NCBI GenBank assembly: GCA_016521575.1
Contig: JAEKDP010000002.1
Location: 348,098-412,097 of the forward strand
DNA: 64,000 nt
Direction: 5' to 3'
From: Rhodobacteraceae bacterium F11138
GTDB lineage: Bacteria > Pseudomonadota > Alphaproteobacteria > Rhodobacterales > Rhodobacteraceae
Positions 27,526 through 35,953 of the stretch are shown here, in pieces (within the stretch, counting starts at the first letter, position 1; each line of letters opens with the position of its first letter). A program made the translations under genes and the position numbers. The notes beneath the pieces were generated by a model, which saw nothing but the letters and a program-made list of their open reading frames with translations, was not told the origin of the DNA and did no database searches.

Positions 27526-27548
27526 TTCATGAATTTTGCCTTCATGAA
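27526..27548. promoter_or_regulatory. Paired TTCATGAA palindromes before the Srf-like operon
   Basis: The 8-bp palindrome TTCATGAA occurs at 27526-27533 and again at 27541-27548, each inside the 9-mer CTTCATGAA, with centres 15 bp apart. They lie 13-35 bp before the first start codon of the operon (27513). Such spacing could suit a dimer-of-dimers operator or an attenuating leader. The binding factor is unknown. Confidence 0.35.
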
Positions 27549-27957
27549 CGCCGTCCCCCGAACGCCTGAATGTTCTGCCCGCGATGCCACACCCGGTTTT
27601 CGGCGAATGGCACCATTTCAATACCTTGACCCTATGCCGCTGACCCGGAATGCCGCAAGACCCGTCTTCTCCGCCCGGCTCTGCAAGGGCACAAAACCGG
27701 CGGAGAACAGATGATTCCGATGCCACGGCGTGAACCCGCTGTCGGCAAGCGGTCCTGGCCTTGCGTCTTCGTCTGCCCGTTCGTGGGCGACATCAGCGGC
27801 GCTCAGGGGAGTTCACGCAGCGAACGGATGTGCGGCACGCCCCTGGCTGCGTATGGCGTGCGCAGCACATCCAAGACACAGTACATCACACACGCGCCGC
27901 AGCGGCATCAGACAGCTTGGCACCGAACAGTGAACCTGCCGCAGCTTGGTGAAAAGA
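27549..27957. other. Intergenic stretch without a recognisable gene
   Basis: About 410 bases lie between the leader of the Srf-like operon and the stop of the diguanylate cyclase gene, both on the minus strand. Open frames here are short and have no family resemblance. It should hold the promoter of the Srf-like operon and the end of the cyclase transcript, but I see no convincing -35/-10 pair or U-tailed hairpin. Confidence 0.5.
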
Positions 27958-29007
27958 TCAGCGCGCCGCCCGGCTGGCGGCTTCGCGATCGGGGGGCGGC
28001 GTGCATACCGGATCTTCCGCGATCTCAGGCAATGCGTGGGAATAGAACGTATGCCGCCCGCGCCCTGCCCGTTTGGACGCATACAGCGCCACGTCGGCCT
28101 TGTGCAACAGCTCGGCCGGGTCCGCATGGCCCGACTGGGTCGACAACACAGTTCCCACACTGGCGGAAATCGTGCAGGATTGCCCCTGAAACGACACCGG
28201 CTCTTCCAGCCGATCAATGAGACGCCGGGCGATCCGGCTCAGTTTCTGACGATCCATCAGCCGGTTGATGACCAGAACGAATTCGTCCCCGCCGACCCGC
28301 GCCACCATGTCTTCGTCGCGGGTTTCCTCGACCATGATCCGCGCCGCCTGTTGCAGAACATGATCGCCCGCCGCATGGCCCATGCTGTCATTGACCGCCT
28401 TGAAGAAATCCAGATCCAGGTGCATCAGCGCAAAAGGCACCGGGCTGGCGGCCATCCGGTTCAGGACGTGATCCATCGCGCGCCGGTTCTTTAGACCCGT
28501 CAGCGTGTCGGTAAATGCCTGTTCCTCGGCGGCGATCATCGCCCCCTGCAGGCGCACGTTCAACTTGCGCGACGCCTCCATCGCGGCTGACTTGGCCTCG
28601 ACCAGATACAGCAGTTCGATGGTCAGGTCGGTGGCGGAAAAGTCGGCGCTGGTCAACGCATAGTCGCGAACCGCATCCAGCACGGATATGCCGAAGGACA
28701 GATTGACGATGGCCCCGGTTCCATCCGGCACCGGCACGACCACACCCTTGAGCGATGTGCGCGGCTCATCCCGGAACTGCAGATGCAGCTTGACGCCCGA
28801 GGCCGCCAGAAGCCCTGCCATGTTGTCCACAGCCCGCGGCCGGCTGAGTTCGAACACTTCAAGAAACTGCGCGCCGGGCAAAAGCAGCTCGGGCCGCAGC
28901 TTCCGCAAGGTCGGACCGACCCGAACGATATGCCCGGTCGGATCCAGCAGCGCGTACATCGGACACATGAGATCCAGCGTGTCTGCAAGTTGATCGCGGC
29001 CGATCAT
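27958..29007 (-). CDS. Diguanylate cyclase (GGDEF) partnered with an H-NOX-like protein
   Basis: A 349-residue protein predicted to make cyclic di-GMP. The N-terminal region (1-125) looks like a PAS-type H-NOX-associated sensor domain (CPMYALLDPTGHIVRVGPTL). A helical linker (about 130-165) precedes the GGDEF domain (165-325), which has an intact GGDEF at 239-243 and the inhibitory-site RDED at 230-233. The enzyme should therefore be active and product-inhibited. No EAL domain is present. The start overlaps the H-NOX-like stop by 4 nt, giving a co-translated sensor-effector pair. No TM helix is seen, so it is cytoplasmic. Confidence 0.9.
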   Translation of the reverse strand: MIGRDQLADTLDLMCPMYALLDPTGHIVRVGPTLRKLRPELLLPGAQFLEVFELSRPRAVDNMAGLLAASGVKLHLQFRDEPRTSLKGVVVPVPDGTGAIVNLSFGISVLDAVRDYALTSADFSATDLTIELLYLVEAKSAAMEASRKLNVRLQGAMIAAEEQAFTDTLTGLKNRRAMDHVLNRMAASPVPFALMHLDLDFFKAVNDSMGHAAGDHVLQQAARIMVEETRDEDMVARVGGDEFVLVINRLMDRQKLSRIARRLIDRLEEPVSFQGQSCTISASVGTVLSTQSGHADPAELLHKADVALYASKRAGRGRHTFYSHALPEIAEDPVCTPPPDREAASRAAR

Positions 29008-29591
29008 CCCGCCCGCGCCCCCAGGTCAAAACTGCGCCCTTCGGCAAAAGCGGTTTCGATCAGGGTGATCATGATGACGTCACGCCCTTCGCTGTCCCGC
29101 TGCTGCTCAAGCATCACCAACGCCCCGTAATCATCCGCCATCGTGCGCAGCAGACCGACCAGAACACTGCCGAACCCCGGCAGGCCGCGGTGACAGATCA
29201 GGCTGAAATGACCGGTCGCAAGTTCACGCAGCTCCAGCGCCGGCAGGTGCAGATCCGATACAGCCAGCCGCGCCCGATCCGGAAGATCGTCCAGAGAATG
29301 CAGGAATTCGACATAATTCACCCCGCCAAATCGTAACAGCCGGCGCAGCGATTCTGTCTGGGGGTTGGACACCAGAAAGGTGCCGACGTCTTCCAGAACC
29401 GAATCCACGGGGCGCCCCAACTCTTCGCAGACGGCATCCAACATGGCAAATGACTGTGCTTCATCGTAGATCAGCATTGCCTCGTATTCCGAGAAATCCA
29501 GCCCTGCGGTTTCGGTCACGCGCAACCAGCGATCCATGCCGTACGTCGCACAGAAGAACGATTGGATGGCTCTGTTGATCAAACCGTGCAT
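29004..29591 (-). CDS. H-NOX-like protein lacking the heme-ligand histidine
   Basis: A 195-residue protein with the H-NOX (heme-nitric oxide/oxygen binding) fold signature: MHGLINRAIQSFF at the start, then LRFGGVNYVEFLHSLDDL. At the position of the proximal heme-ligand His there is Pro104 (DDLPDRARL). The YxSxR heme-propionate motif is replaced by LICHRG. As written it should bind heme poorly or differently; His98 is a possible substitute ligand. It overlaps a GGDEF gene, the usual H-NOX partner. AAAGGG precedes the ATG. The domain may now sense something else or act as a protein-interaction module. Confidence 0.82.
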   Translation of the reverse strand: MHGLINRAIQSFFCATYGMDRWLRVTETAGLDFSEYEAMLIYDEAQSFAMLDAVCEELGRPVDSVLEDVGTFLVSNPQTESLRRLLRFGGVNYVEFLHSLDDLPDRARLAVSDLHLPALELRELATGHFSLICHRGLPGFGSVLVGLLRTMADDYGALVMLEQQRDSEGRDVIMITLIETAFAEGRSFDLGARAG

Positions 29592-29714
29592 GTCGCGCCC
29601 TTTGCCTGTCAGAGCAAATCTTCAACAGACAGGTCTTAACAAAGACCCAACAATCGCAATTCGACACAGTTTCCGGCCCGAATTGCGCGATTCTACCACC
29701 CCCGGCACCCGAAT

Positions 29715-31487
29715 TTACCGCCCCGGCACCAGAACCGTCCGATCAATGAACAGGGCGTTGTCCCCGCTGGGTCCCACCCGGAACGCCCCGTCCAGCGCCT
29801 TGTTCAGCATTGAGACCGGCAACGTCGGCCAGGTCTGCGCCACCGGGTCAAAGACCTCTCGCGCATTCAATGTGTCTTGCGCACCAAGCATCAGATGCTT
29901 TGCACGCAGGTTGTCGTCCCCCTCGCGGTACAACAGGATGCCCTGCGCATCAGCCGCCGCGGCGGGGGAATATTGGCCCAGAATCAGAACGCACCCGGCG
30001 CGACCGTCCGGCAGACGCCGCCGGCATCCGTCCAGCCACTCTTGCAGGCGAAAGGACGGAGCCGTCGCCAAAAGCCCGTCGGGCAACGCGCTGCCCAGTG
30101 GGCGTACCGGCAATATCTTCTGAAGGTCCTGAACCTGTTGCGGCGCCACCCGATCCTGCATCGCCTGTTCGAACCGAAACCGATTGGTGCCGGTTCGGGC
30201 GGTTTCGATCCGGGTCAGAATGTTCGCATGGTCCGCACGCCCGGTCATGGCCGCCAACCGATCCAGACCATCCTGACCAGCGCGACCCCATTCGTGCGCC
30301 ATCTGCCAGAGCGGCAGTTGATCGATCCGGCTTTCGCCTGCATCGAAGCGATCGATCTGGCTGTTGGTGGACAGCCGGAACACATCCAGCACCGGTGTCA
30401 TCCACAGCCCTGTCAGGACAATGACGCCAAGGGCGAGCCAGACATTGACCCGCCTGATCCGCGCCATCCAGCCCCGTGCGGCACATGCAACCACGCCATA
30501 GGAAATCCCATAGGCCAACAGGATCAGGGCAATCAGCGCCGCCAACAGCCGGTCCGGCGTCCAGCCGTATTCCCGCACCCGCACGGCCACGGCCAAAGCG
30601 GCCAGGCCCGTCAGCACCGCAAGAAGCAACGCGAACAAGCGCGTCGCCAGGCACAGGAGCGGCGTATGCACGGCCTCTTGGTCGTTTTGGTCCAACGCGG
30701 CACTGATCAGCAGCAAACCCACTGTCGCCATGGCCATCAGGATGCTGGCGGCCGAATAGGCACCGAACAGCTGCGTCAGCCCCCGGACCGGCAAGGCAAG
30801 CAGGAACACCGCGACCACCGCCAGCACCGGCACGATCAGAAGCCGCAGCAGGCGCAGGATCAGAAACGGCGAAATCATCTCGCGCATCTCATGAACCACG
30901 GCCAGGCCCAGCCCCAGGACAAGCCCCGTCACCACGGACCGCGCCCAGCCTTCTTCGAACGCGGTTTCGATCAGGTCGATCCCGACCAGTTCCAGCAAGG
31001 CATCGCCCAGAAATGCCGCCAACCAGAACAGCACCACGAACATCCAGGCGGCGACATATCGAACCGCCATCGTCCACGCCGCCAGAAACAGGTTTTCATA
31101 GCGCGTCACAGCAGCACGGTCCTGCAGCCAGACGATAAGAAAAGGCAATGAAAACAACATGAATATCAGCAGAACGCTCAGCAGCGCCGGATCTTCCACA
31201 AGATCCATTGCCGTCACATGGCGCAGCCCGGCCAGGCTGACCAGGACCGCCACGATCGTGGCCGGGATCGTCGCCGCGCACAGGGCCCGCACCACCGAGA
31301 CCGGACCGACCATCGCCAGTGCAACCGTCGCATATGTGCCAGCCCAGGAAATCGACGCCAGAAACAGCGCTGGTGCAATCGCCGGATTGTTCCATTGACG
31401 CCCCAACATCCAGAGCGCCATGCCCATCGCGCCACCCAGGGCCGCCATCACCAGACGATGCCGCAGCATCTGCGATTCACCCGTCAT
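29715..31487 (-). CDS. DUF4153-type polytopic membrane protein
   Basis: A 590-residue protein with about twelve hydrophobic helices in the first 390 residues (for example LMAMATVGLLLISAAL and ALIALILLAYGISYGVV). A soluble C-terminal domain of about 200 residues follows, ending with VLVPGR. The overall form fits DUF4153 proteins, whose function is unknown. M1 (31487) or M7 (31469) may be the true start. It lies 123 nt upstream of the H-NOX-like gene on the same strand, so a common transcript is possible but not assured. Confidence 0.7.
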   Translation of the reverse strand: MTGESQMLRHRLVMAALGGAMGMALWMLGRQWNNPAIAPALFLASISWAGTYATVALAMVGPVSVVRALCAATIPATIVAVLVSLAGLRHVTAMDLVEDPALLSVLLIFMLFSLPFLIVWLQDRAAVTRYENLFLAAWTMAVRYVAAWMFVVLFWLAAFLGDALLELVGIDLIETAFEEGWARSVVTGLVLGLGLAVVHEMREMISPFLILRLLRLLIVPVLAVVAVFLLALPVRGLTQLFGAYSAASILMAMATVGLLLISAALDQNDQEAVHTPLLCLATRLFALLLAVLTGLAALAVAVRVREYGWTPDRLLAALIALILLAYGISYGVVACAARGWMARIRRVNVWLALGVIVLTGLWMTPVLDVFRLSTNSQIDRFDAGESRIDQLPLWQMAHEWGRAGQDGLDRLAAMTGRADHANILTRIETARTGTNRFRFEQAMQDRVAPQQVQDLQKILPVRPLGSALPDGLLATAPSFRLQEWLDGCRRRLPDGRAGCVLILGQYSPAAAADAQGILLYREGDDNLRAKHLMLGAQDTLNAREVFDPVAQTWPTLPVSMLNKALDGAFRVGPSGDNALFIDRTVLVPGR

Positions 31488-31590
31488 CCTGGCACCTGAT
31501 CACATTGTCCCTTGCCGCATGGGCGCAGCCTACAGGCAGCTGTGCGGGGAAACCAGAACAACCGGACCTGCCGTCGACACACATGAAAAC

Positions 31591-33150
31591 CTAGAAATCG
31601 GTCGGCGCACCGCCTTCCTCTTTGCGTTTGGCGACAAAGGCCGCCAGTTCTTCGCGGATCGCAATGTCCATCGGGGGGGCCTCGAAATTGGTCATGATCG
31701 TCTTGAACAGGTGATGGGCGCGCTCGGGCGTCCAGATCCCGCCTGCGGCATCCCATCCTTCATAGTTTTTCCAATCGCTCAGAAAGGGTTGATAGAATGC
31801 GGTTTCATACCGGTCCTGGGTATGCTGAATGCCAAAGAAATGACCCGAATTTCCCACCGAACGGATCGCATCCAGGGCAATCTCGTCCGGCCCCGTCGCG
31901 GTCAGCGCAGGGTCCATATAGCGTTGGATCTGCTGAAGAATCTCACAGTCCATGATGAATTTCTCCGGGCTGGCGATCAGCCCACCTTCCAGCCATCCCG
32001 CGGCGTGGTACACCATGTTTGTGCCAGATTGCACCGCTGCCCACAGGCTGTTCGACGTCTCCCACATCGCCTGACCGTCCGGCACATTGGCCGCGCAAAC
32101 CCCGGATGAGCGCATCGGCAGGCCGTAGAACCGCGCCAACTGTCCGGTCATCTGGGTCGCGCGCATGTATTCCGGCGTGCCAAAAGCCGGAGCCCCCGAT
32201 TTCATGTCCACATTGCTGGTGAATGTCCCGATCGCACAGGCACAGCCCGGATTGATGTATTGCGCCAGGGCAACCGCGATCAACGCCTCGGCCAGGGATT
32301 GCGTCACCGCACCTGCCATGGTCACCGGTGCCATCGCCCCGGCCAGCGTGAAAGGCGTTACGACCAACCCCTGTCCGCGCCGCGCCAGCCGCATCCAACC
32401 GTCCAGCATCGGATGATCATGTTTAAGCGGAGATGTCGAGTTGATATTCGTGTACATCCGGGGGGTTGCGTCAAATTCTTCATGTGTCAGCCCCCCCGCG
32501 ATCCGCACCATTTCCATGACGTCCTCGACACGTTCCTTGCCCAGGGAATAGGCATGCATCACCTTGTCGGTCAGGGTCAGCTTGTCAAACAGCACGTCCA
32601 GATGCCGGGTGCTGGCATGAATGTCCACCGGCTCGACCGGGTAACCCCCGGCAAAATGGATACAGTTGAAATGCTGCGTAAGTTTCAGCAGGCTGCGGCA
32701 CATATCGCGCGTGCCCGGAACCTTTCGTCCGATTTCCATGTCCCAGTAGTTTGGCGGCGAGCTGACATTGCCGAACAACAGATGGTTTCCGCCCACCGTG
32801 ATTTGCCGTTCCGGGTTGCGCGGTGTCAAAGTGAAACGGTCCGGTGCCTTGGCGATCATTTCCATGATGAAATCGCGCCCGCACCGCACCGTTTCGCCGT
32901 CGATCAGGCACCCGGCTTCGCGAAAGATTTCCAGGGCTTCGGGGTTCAGGATGGCGATGCCAATATCCTCGAGAATTTCCATCGCCCCCTGATGGATCGC
33001 CGCCACCCCCTCTTCGGTCAGCGGTTCGACAGGCCGGTCGATGTTGACCGGCGGGTTCCAGGGCATCTGTTCCAGCCCCATCCCACCGCGCCGCGCGGTA
33101 TTTCCTGCCCGTCCGCCTCCGCGCCGTCTGCGACCTGCACCTTCGGCCAT
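31591..33150 (-). CDS. MttB-family (trimethylamine methyltransferase-like) protein, no pyrrolysine
   Basis: A 519-residue member of the MttB superfamily, which moves methyl groups from quaternary or tertiary amines to a corrinoid protein. A strong AAAGGAGG site precedes the ATG at 33150. The N-terminus is Arg/Gly-rich (GRRRRGGGRAG), then the TIM-barrel core follows (TTEEG-like start at about 45, SSGVCAANVPDGQ near 350, YHAAGWLEGGLIAS near 395). There is no in-frame amber codon, so it belongs to the non-Pyl branch that includes glycine betaine methyltransferases. No corrinoid protein gene is adjacent. The substrate is uncertain. Confidence 0.88.
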   Translation of the reverse strand: MAEGAGRRRRGGGRAGNTARRGGMGLEQMPWNPPVNIDRPVEPLTEEGVAAIHQGAMEILEDIGIAILNPEALEIFREAGCLIDGETVRCGRDFIMEMIAKAPDRFTLTPRNPERQITVGGNHLLFGNVSSPPNYWDMEIGRKVPGTRDMCRSLLKLTQHFNCIHFAGGYPVEPVDIHASTRHLDVLFDKLTLTDKVMHAYSLGKERVEDVMEMVRIAGGLTHEEFDATPRMYTNINSTSPLKHDHPMLDGWMRLARRGQGLVVTPFTLAGAMAPVTMAGAVTQSLAEALIAVALAQYINPGCACAIGTFTSNVDMKSGAPAFGTPEYMRATQMTGQLARFYGLPMRSSGVCAANVPDGQAMWETSNSLWAAVQSGTNMVYHAAGWLEGGLIASPEKFIMDCEILQQIQRYMDPALTATGPDEIALDAIRSVGNSGHFFGIQHTQDRYETAFYQPFLSDWKNYEGWDAAGGIWTPERAHHLFKTIMTNFEAPPMDIAIREELAAFVAKRKEEGGAPTDF

Positions 33151-33271
33151 GTCAACCTCCTTTGCTATGCTGCAAGCAAGCGCCCGTATCCGGGAAAGGT
33201 CCGGCCAATTTGCGACTCGGTGTGTCGTTTTTGTGTGCCGCCTTTGGAACCGGCACGGCGATGGCGTAGGA

Positions 33272-33997
33272 TCAGGCCCCCAGCCAGGCGGGCAGATGGC
33301 CGATGTCGGGCAGGATCACATCCGCAAACGGCGCCAGATCGTCGGCCTGCGCGATCCCGGTCAGAACTCCGACCGTGGTCATCCCCGCGCTGCGCCCCGC
33401 GATCAGATCGTGGCTGCTGTCACCGACCATCGCCACCAGCTGCGGCGGGATCCCGACGGCATCGGCGAAGGCCAGCAATTGCCCGGGGTCCGGTTTGGCG
33501 CCATGGCCACTGTCAAAGCCTGCGATGAAATCGAACCGCTCGGTTATGCCCGCGGCCCCCAGATGCGCACGCGCGGGATATTCGGCATCGTTGGTCGCGA
33601 CCCCCAGTTTCAGCCCCAGCCTCCGCAATCGATCCAGAAAAGGAGCCAGCGGAACCGCCTGAACCTGTGGCGTCTGCGCCGCCTCGTCGTTCATCATGTT
33701 CAGCAACTGCGGTGTCGACACATCCGCCACATGGGGTGCCAGAGCCTGCGCCACCTGCAGTGCCGTACCCGCGATGGCGATGCTGTCGGGGGCGAAGCGG
33801 CGCGTCTTCATGTCAAAACCGATATGCCGGCCCAGATCCGCCGCCCGATCTGGGCTCTGCGGACACAGACGCAGCAACAGGGCCTGTGCCCAGGCTTCCC
33901 ATGTGGCCCCGAAATCGAAAAGCGTGCCGTCCTTGTCAAACACGATGGCGCGGATCTGCCGGGGCTGCACGGCGGGCTGCATGATGGGTGTGCTCAT
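33272..33997 (-). CDS. HAD-family phosphatase, phosphoglycolate phosphatase-like
   Basis: A 241-residue haloacid dehalogenase hydrolase. Motif I is FDKDGTLFDFG near 20-30 with the nucleophile Asp. Motif II is VATND, the motif III Lys lies in GAKPDPGQL, and motif IV is MVGDSSHD. A helical cap domain lies between motifs I and II, as in Gph/PGP enzymes. Its ATG overlaps the stop of the DUF3572 gene (4 nt). Substrate specificity among phosphoglycolate, nucleotides and sugar phosphates cannot be read here. Confidence 0.9.
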   Translation of the reverse strand: MSTPIMQPAVQPRQIRAIVFDKDGTLFDFGATWEAWAQALLLRLCPQSPDRAADLGRHIGFDMKTRRFAPDSIAIAGTALQVAQALAPHVADVSTPQLLNMMNDEAAQTPQVQAVPLAPFLDRLRRLGLKLGVATNDAEYPARAHLGAAGITERFDFIAGFDSGHGAKPDPGQLLAFADAVGIPPQLVAMVGDSSHDLIAGRSAGMTTVGVLTGIAQADDLAPFADVILPDIGHLPAWLGA

Positions 33998-34278
33998 GTC
34001 CAGTGCACCTGCTCGCCGCCGGGCAACGCGGCGCGGGCCTGCATCGGGTGGTCATAGGGCACCTCACAGGCATCGCAGAACGCAATCAGCCAGGCCTCGT
34101 CCATCAGCAGAAAATCCAGAACCGATCCCAGGAACTCGGGATCGTCCGCGCGTTCGCGCAAATCCCGGGCATCGGCACCGCTGGAGCCCATGAAGACCGG
34201 CAACAGGTCTTCTTGACCGACCAGCCAGGTCAAGGCGTGTATTGCAAGCGTTTCGGCGGATTGTGCGGATGGGGGCAT
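33994..34278 (-). CDS. DUF3572 family protein
   Basis: A 94-residue small alphaproteobacterial protein. It has the family pattern ETLAIHALTWLVGQEDLLPVF, DLRERADDPEFLGSVLDFLL and MDEAWLIAFCDA. No catalytic residues are apparent. It is upstream of and overlaps the HAD phosphatase gene by 4 nt, so the two form a small operon. No signal peptide is present. The function is not known. Confidence 0.85.
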   Translation of the reverse strand: MPPSAQSAETLAIHALTWLVGQEDLLPVFMGSSGADARDLRERADDPEFLGSVLDFLLMDEAWLIAFCDACEVPYDHPMQARAALPGGEQVHWT

Positions 34279-34608
34279 GGCATTGTTTTCCGATCAGGGC
34301 ACGGCCCGCGGGGCCAGAGAGACGCCCCTGCGATAGCCGGAAACCGTGCCCGATGCCAGCAGCATCCCGACCACGCGCCGGCCGTTGCGCCCGTCGCCTG
34401 TACGGCCCCACCCTGGCGGGATCGGATTGTTCCCTGACAGGCAAAATGATACGCGATATCAGCGGAACACATGGGATTTCAGCCCAGATTCATCACCTCA
34501 AAACACATTTGTGTATAATCACGGTACTGCACCGGGATCTTTTCTTGATCTCATGTGTTTTCACAGGCAGTCGTATTTCTGCGCGCTACAATCGAGGATA
34601 GTGTACCC
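34279..34608. other. Intergenic region between divergent genes
   Basis: These 330 bases hold no supportable gene. The left part is GC-rich; the right part (about 34440-34600) is AT-richer and should carry the leaders for the divergent DUF3572 and L,D-transpeptidase genes. GAGG at about 34594 acts as ribosome site for the latter. No clear -35/-10 pair was identified. Confidence 0.5.
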
Positions 34609-35274
34609 ATGTTGACCAGACGGCATTTCATAGTTTCGACCTCAGCCTTGTTTTCAGCCCCGATCGCAGACATGGCATCGGCGGCGCCAACCTCGAACCG
34701 CTCGAACTGGGCGAAATGGGACGCGCAGATCACACCGGCCAATTATGATCCCGCCACATCCAACCCCTGGGGGCTTGCTCCGCGATTTTTGCCGCAACGG
34801 GTCGAAGCCAATCCGGGCTTGCGCCCGGGTGACATTCACGTCGATGCGGTGGCGCGGTATCTCTATCATATCGAAAACGGCGGCACGGCGATGCGGTATG
34901 GCGTGGCGATCGCGCGCGGCAACCTGTATGAGCCGGGGGTCTACACGATCCGGCGCAAGGCGAAATGGCCGACCTGGACGCCGACCCAGGCAATGATCAA
35001 GCGCGACCCCCATCTGTATGAACAACACGCGGACGGTATGAATGGCGGGCCCAGCAATCCGCTGGGATCGCGTGCATTCTATCTGTACGAGGGAAACCGC
35101 GACACCTATTTGCGCATCCACGGATCACCCAACCCCCGCTCTATCGGGGGGCGGGCCAGTTCGGGCTGCGTGCGCATGGTGATGGTGCACATCAATGGCT
35201 TGTATGAACAGGTATCAACCGGATCAACGGCACATCTGTATCCGCCGGAGAACACCGTGACGGCGCGCAGCTAG
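34609..35274 (+). CDS. Tat-exported L,D-transpeptidase (YkuD)
   Basis: A 221-residue cell-wall enzyme that forms or edits meso-DAP cross-links or attaches proteins to peptidoglycan. The start at 34609 (after GAGG) gives a twin-arginine signal TRRHFIV with cleavage near ASA. The YkuD domain (about 72-215) has the catalytic His171 (RIHGSPNP) and Cys187 (SSGCVRM). Length is typical for short single-domain enzymes of this group. The stop TAG lies within the first copy of a four-unit 19-bp tandem repeat. Confidence 0.9.
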   Translation: MLTRRHFIVSTSALFSAPIADMASAAPTSNRSNWAKWDAQITPANYDPATSNPWGLAPRFLPQRVEANPGLRPGDIHVDAVARYLYHIENGGTAMRYGVAIARGNLYEPGVYTIRRKAKWPTWTPTQAMIKRDPHLYEQHADGMNGGPSNPLGSRAFYLYEGNRDTYLRIHGSPNPRSIGGRASSGCVRMVMVHINGLYEQVSTGSTAHLYPPENTVTARS

Positions 35275-35339
35275 CGCCCGGCCGCGCAGCTAGCGCCCGG
35301 CCGCGCAGCTAGCGCCCGGCCGCGCAGCTAGCGCCCGGC
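35264..35339. repeat. Four perfect tandem copies of a 19-bp unit
   Basis: The 19-mer CGCGCAGCTAGCGCCCGGC is repeated head-to-tail at 35264-35282, 35283-35301, 35302-35320 and 35321-35339 without a mismatch. Each unit contains the palindrome GCTAGC. The first unit includes the TAG stop of the L,D-transpeptidase gene. Because 19 is not a multiple of three, TAG appears in successive frames. A small hairpin (GCCGCC 35343-35348 with GGCGGC 35355-35360) follows and may end transcription. The unit number is likely to vary between strains. Confidence 0.97.
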
Positions 35340-35382
35340 GGTGCCGCCCCGCCCGGCGGCGGTTCGTTCCTGCCGGGCCGGT

Positions 35383-35664
35383 TCAGGTCGCTTCGGGCGC
35401 GCGCGCGCAGATTGGACGCCCGTCCTTGGAGCGCAGAGGCAGGAATGTGGTCTCGACCGGTCCCACATATTGATACACATAGCAGCCGTCAGCCGGGTCG
35501 ATGCGCACCCTGCTGAGATCCTGATAGGGTGCGGCGATCTCGGCAACGCCTTCGGGCACATTGCCGATGAAGGTGTTGGACGGCCCCGCATTGCCGCCTT
35601 CGTAGTTTTCGCAAGCGGACAGCAGCAAAGTCGCGCCGCCCATGAGCCAGACCAGGTTTTTCAC
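35383..35664 (-). CDS. Small hypothetical lipoprotein
   Basis: A 93-residue lipoprotein with lipobox LLLSAC (Cys18). The mature part is about 75 residues and has two cysteines (DGCYVYQYVG and RPICARA) that may pair. I do not recognise a family. It is convergent with the L,D-transpeptidase gene across the 19-bp repeat. The ATG at 35664 is followed by a typical lysine and hydrophobic stretch (MKNLVWLMGG). Confidence 0.75.
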   Translation of the reverse strand: MKNLVWLMGGATLLLSACENYEGGNAGPSNTFIGNVPEGVAEIAAPYQDLSRVRIDPADGCYVYQYVGPVETTFLPLRSKDGRPICARAPEAT

Positions 35665-35953
35665 AAAGGTGTCTCCGCTTAAGTCCCCCCCCGATCCTGG
35701 GCGATTTAGCGCTGAAAGACCAGTGCACGGCGACGTTCTGTGGCGCGCGCGGCGTTTTCGCCACGCTTTGCAAACCCATGCGAATCGGGCAAGGGCATCG
35801 CCGAATGGACCCAGGTGCGCCGGCGCTTTCGAATGCTCGGGGGGGGGCCGCCACTTCGCTTCGCGGCGTCACCTCTGCGTGATCAGGCCGGCTATGGCTT
35901 GGCATCGGTCAAATCCGTGGCCACCTTGAGCTGACACAAGACGAGGAAGCCCA

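Noticed and set aside
31591..33150. Pyrrolysine-containing trimethylamine methyltransferase.
   Set aside because: The frame is open without any TAG and reads normally through the core, so it belongs to the non-Pyl branch.
35264..35339. Short direct repeats as a possible CRISPR array.
   Set aside because: The units are contiguous with no spacers and there are no cas genes, so this is a simple tandem repeat.
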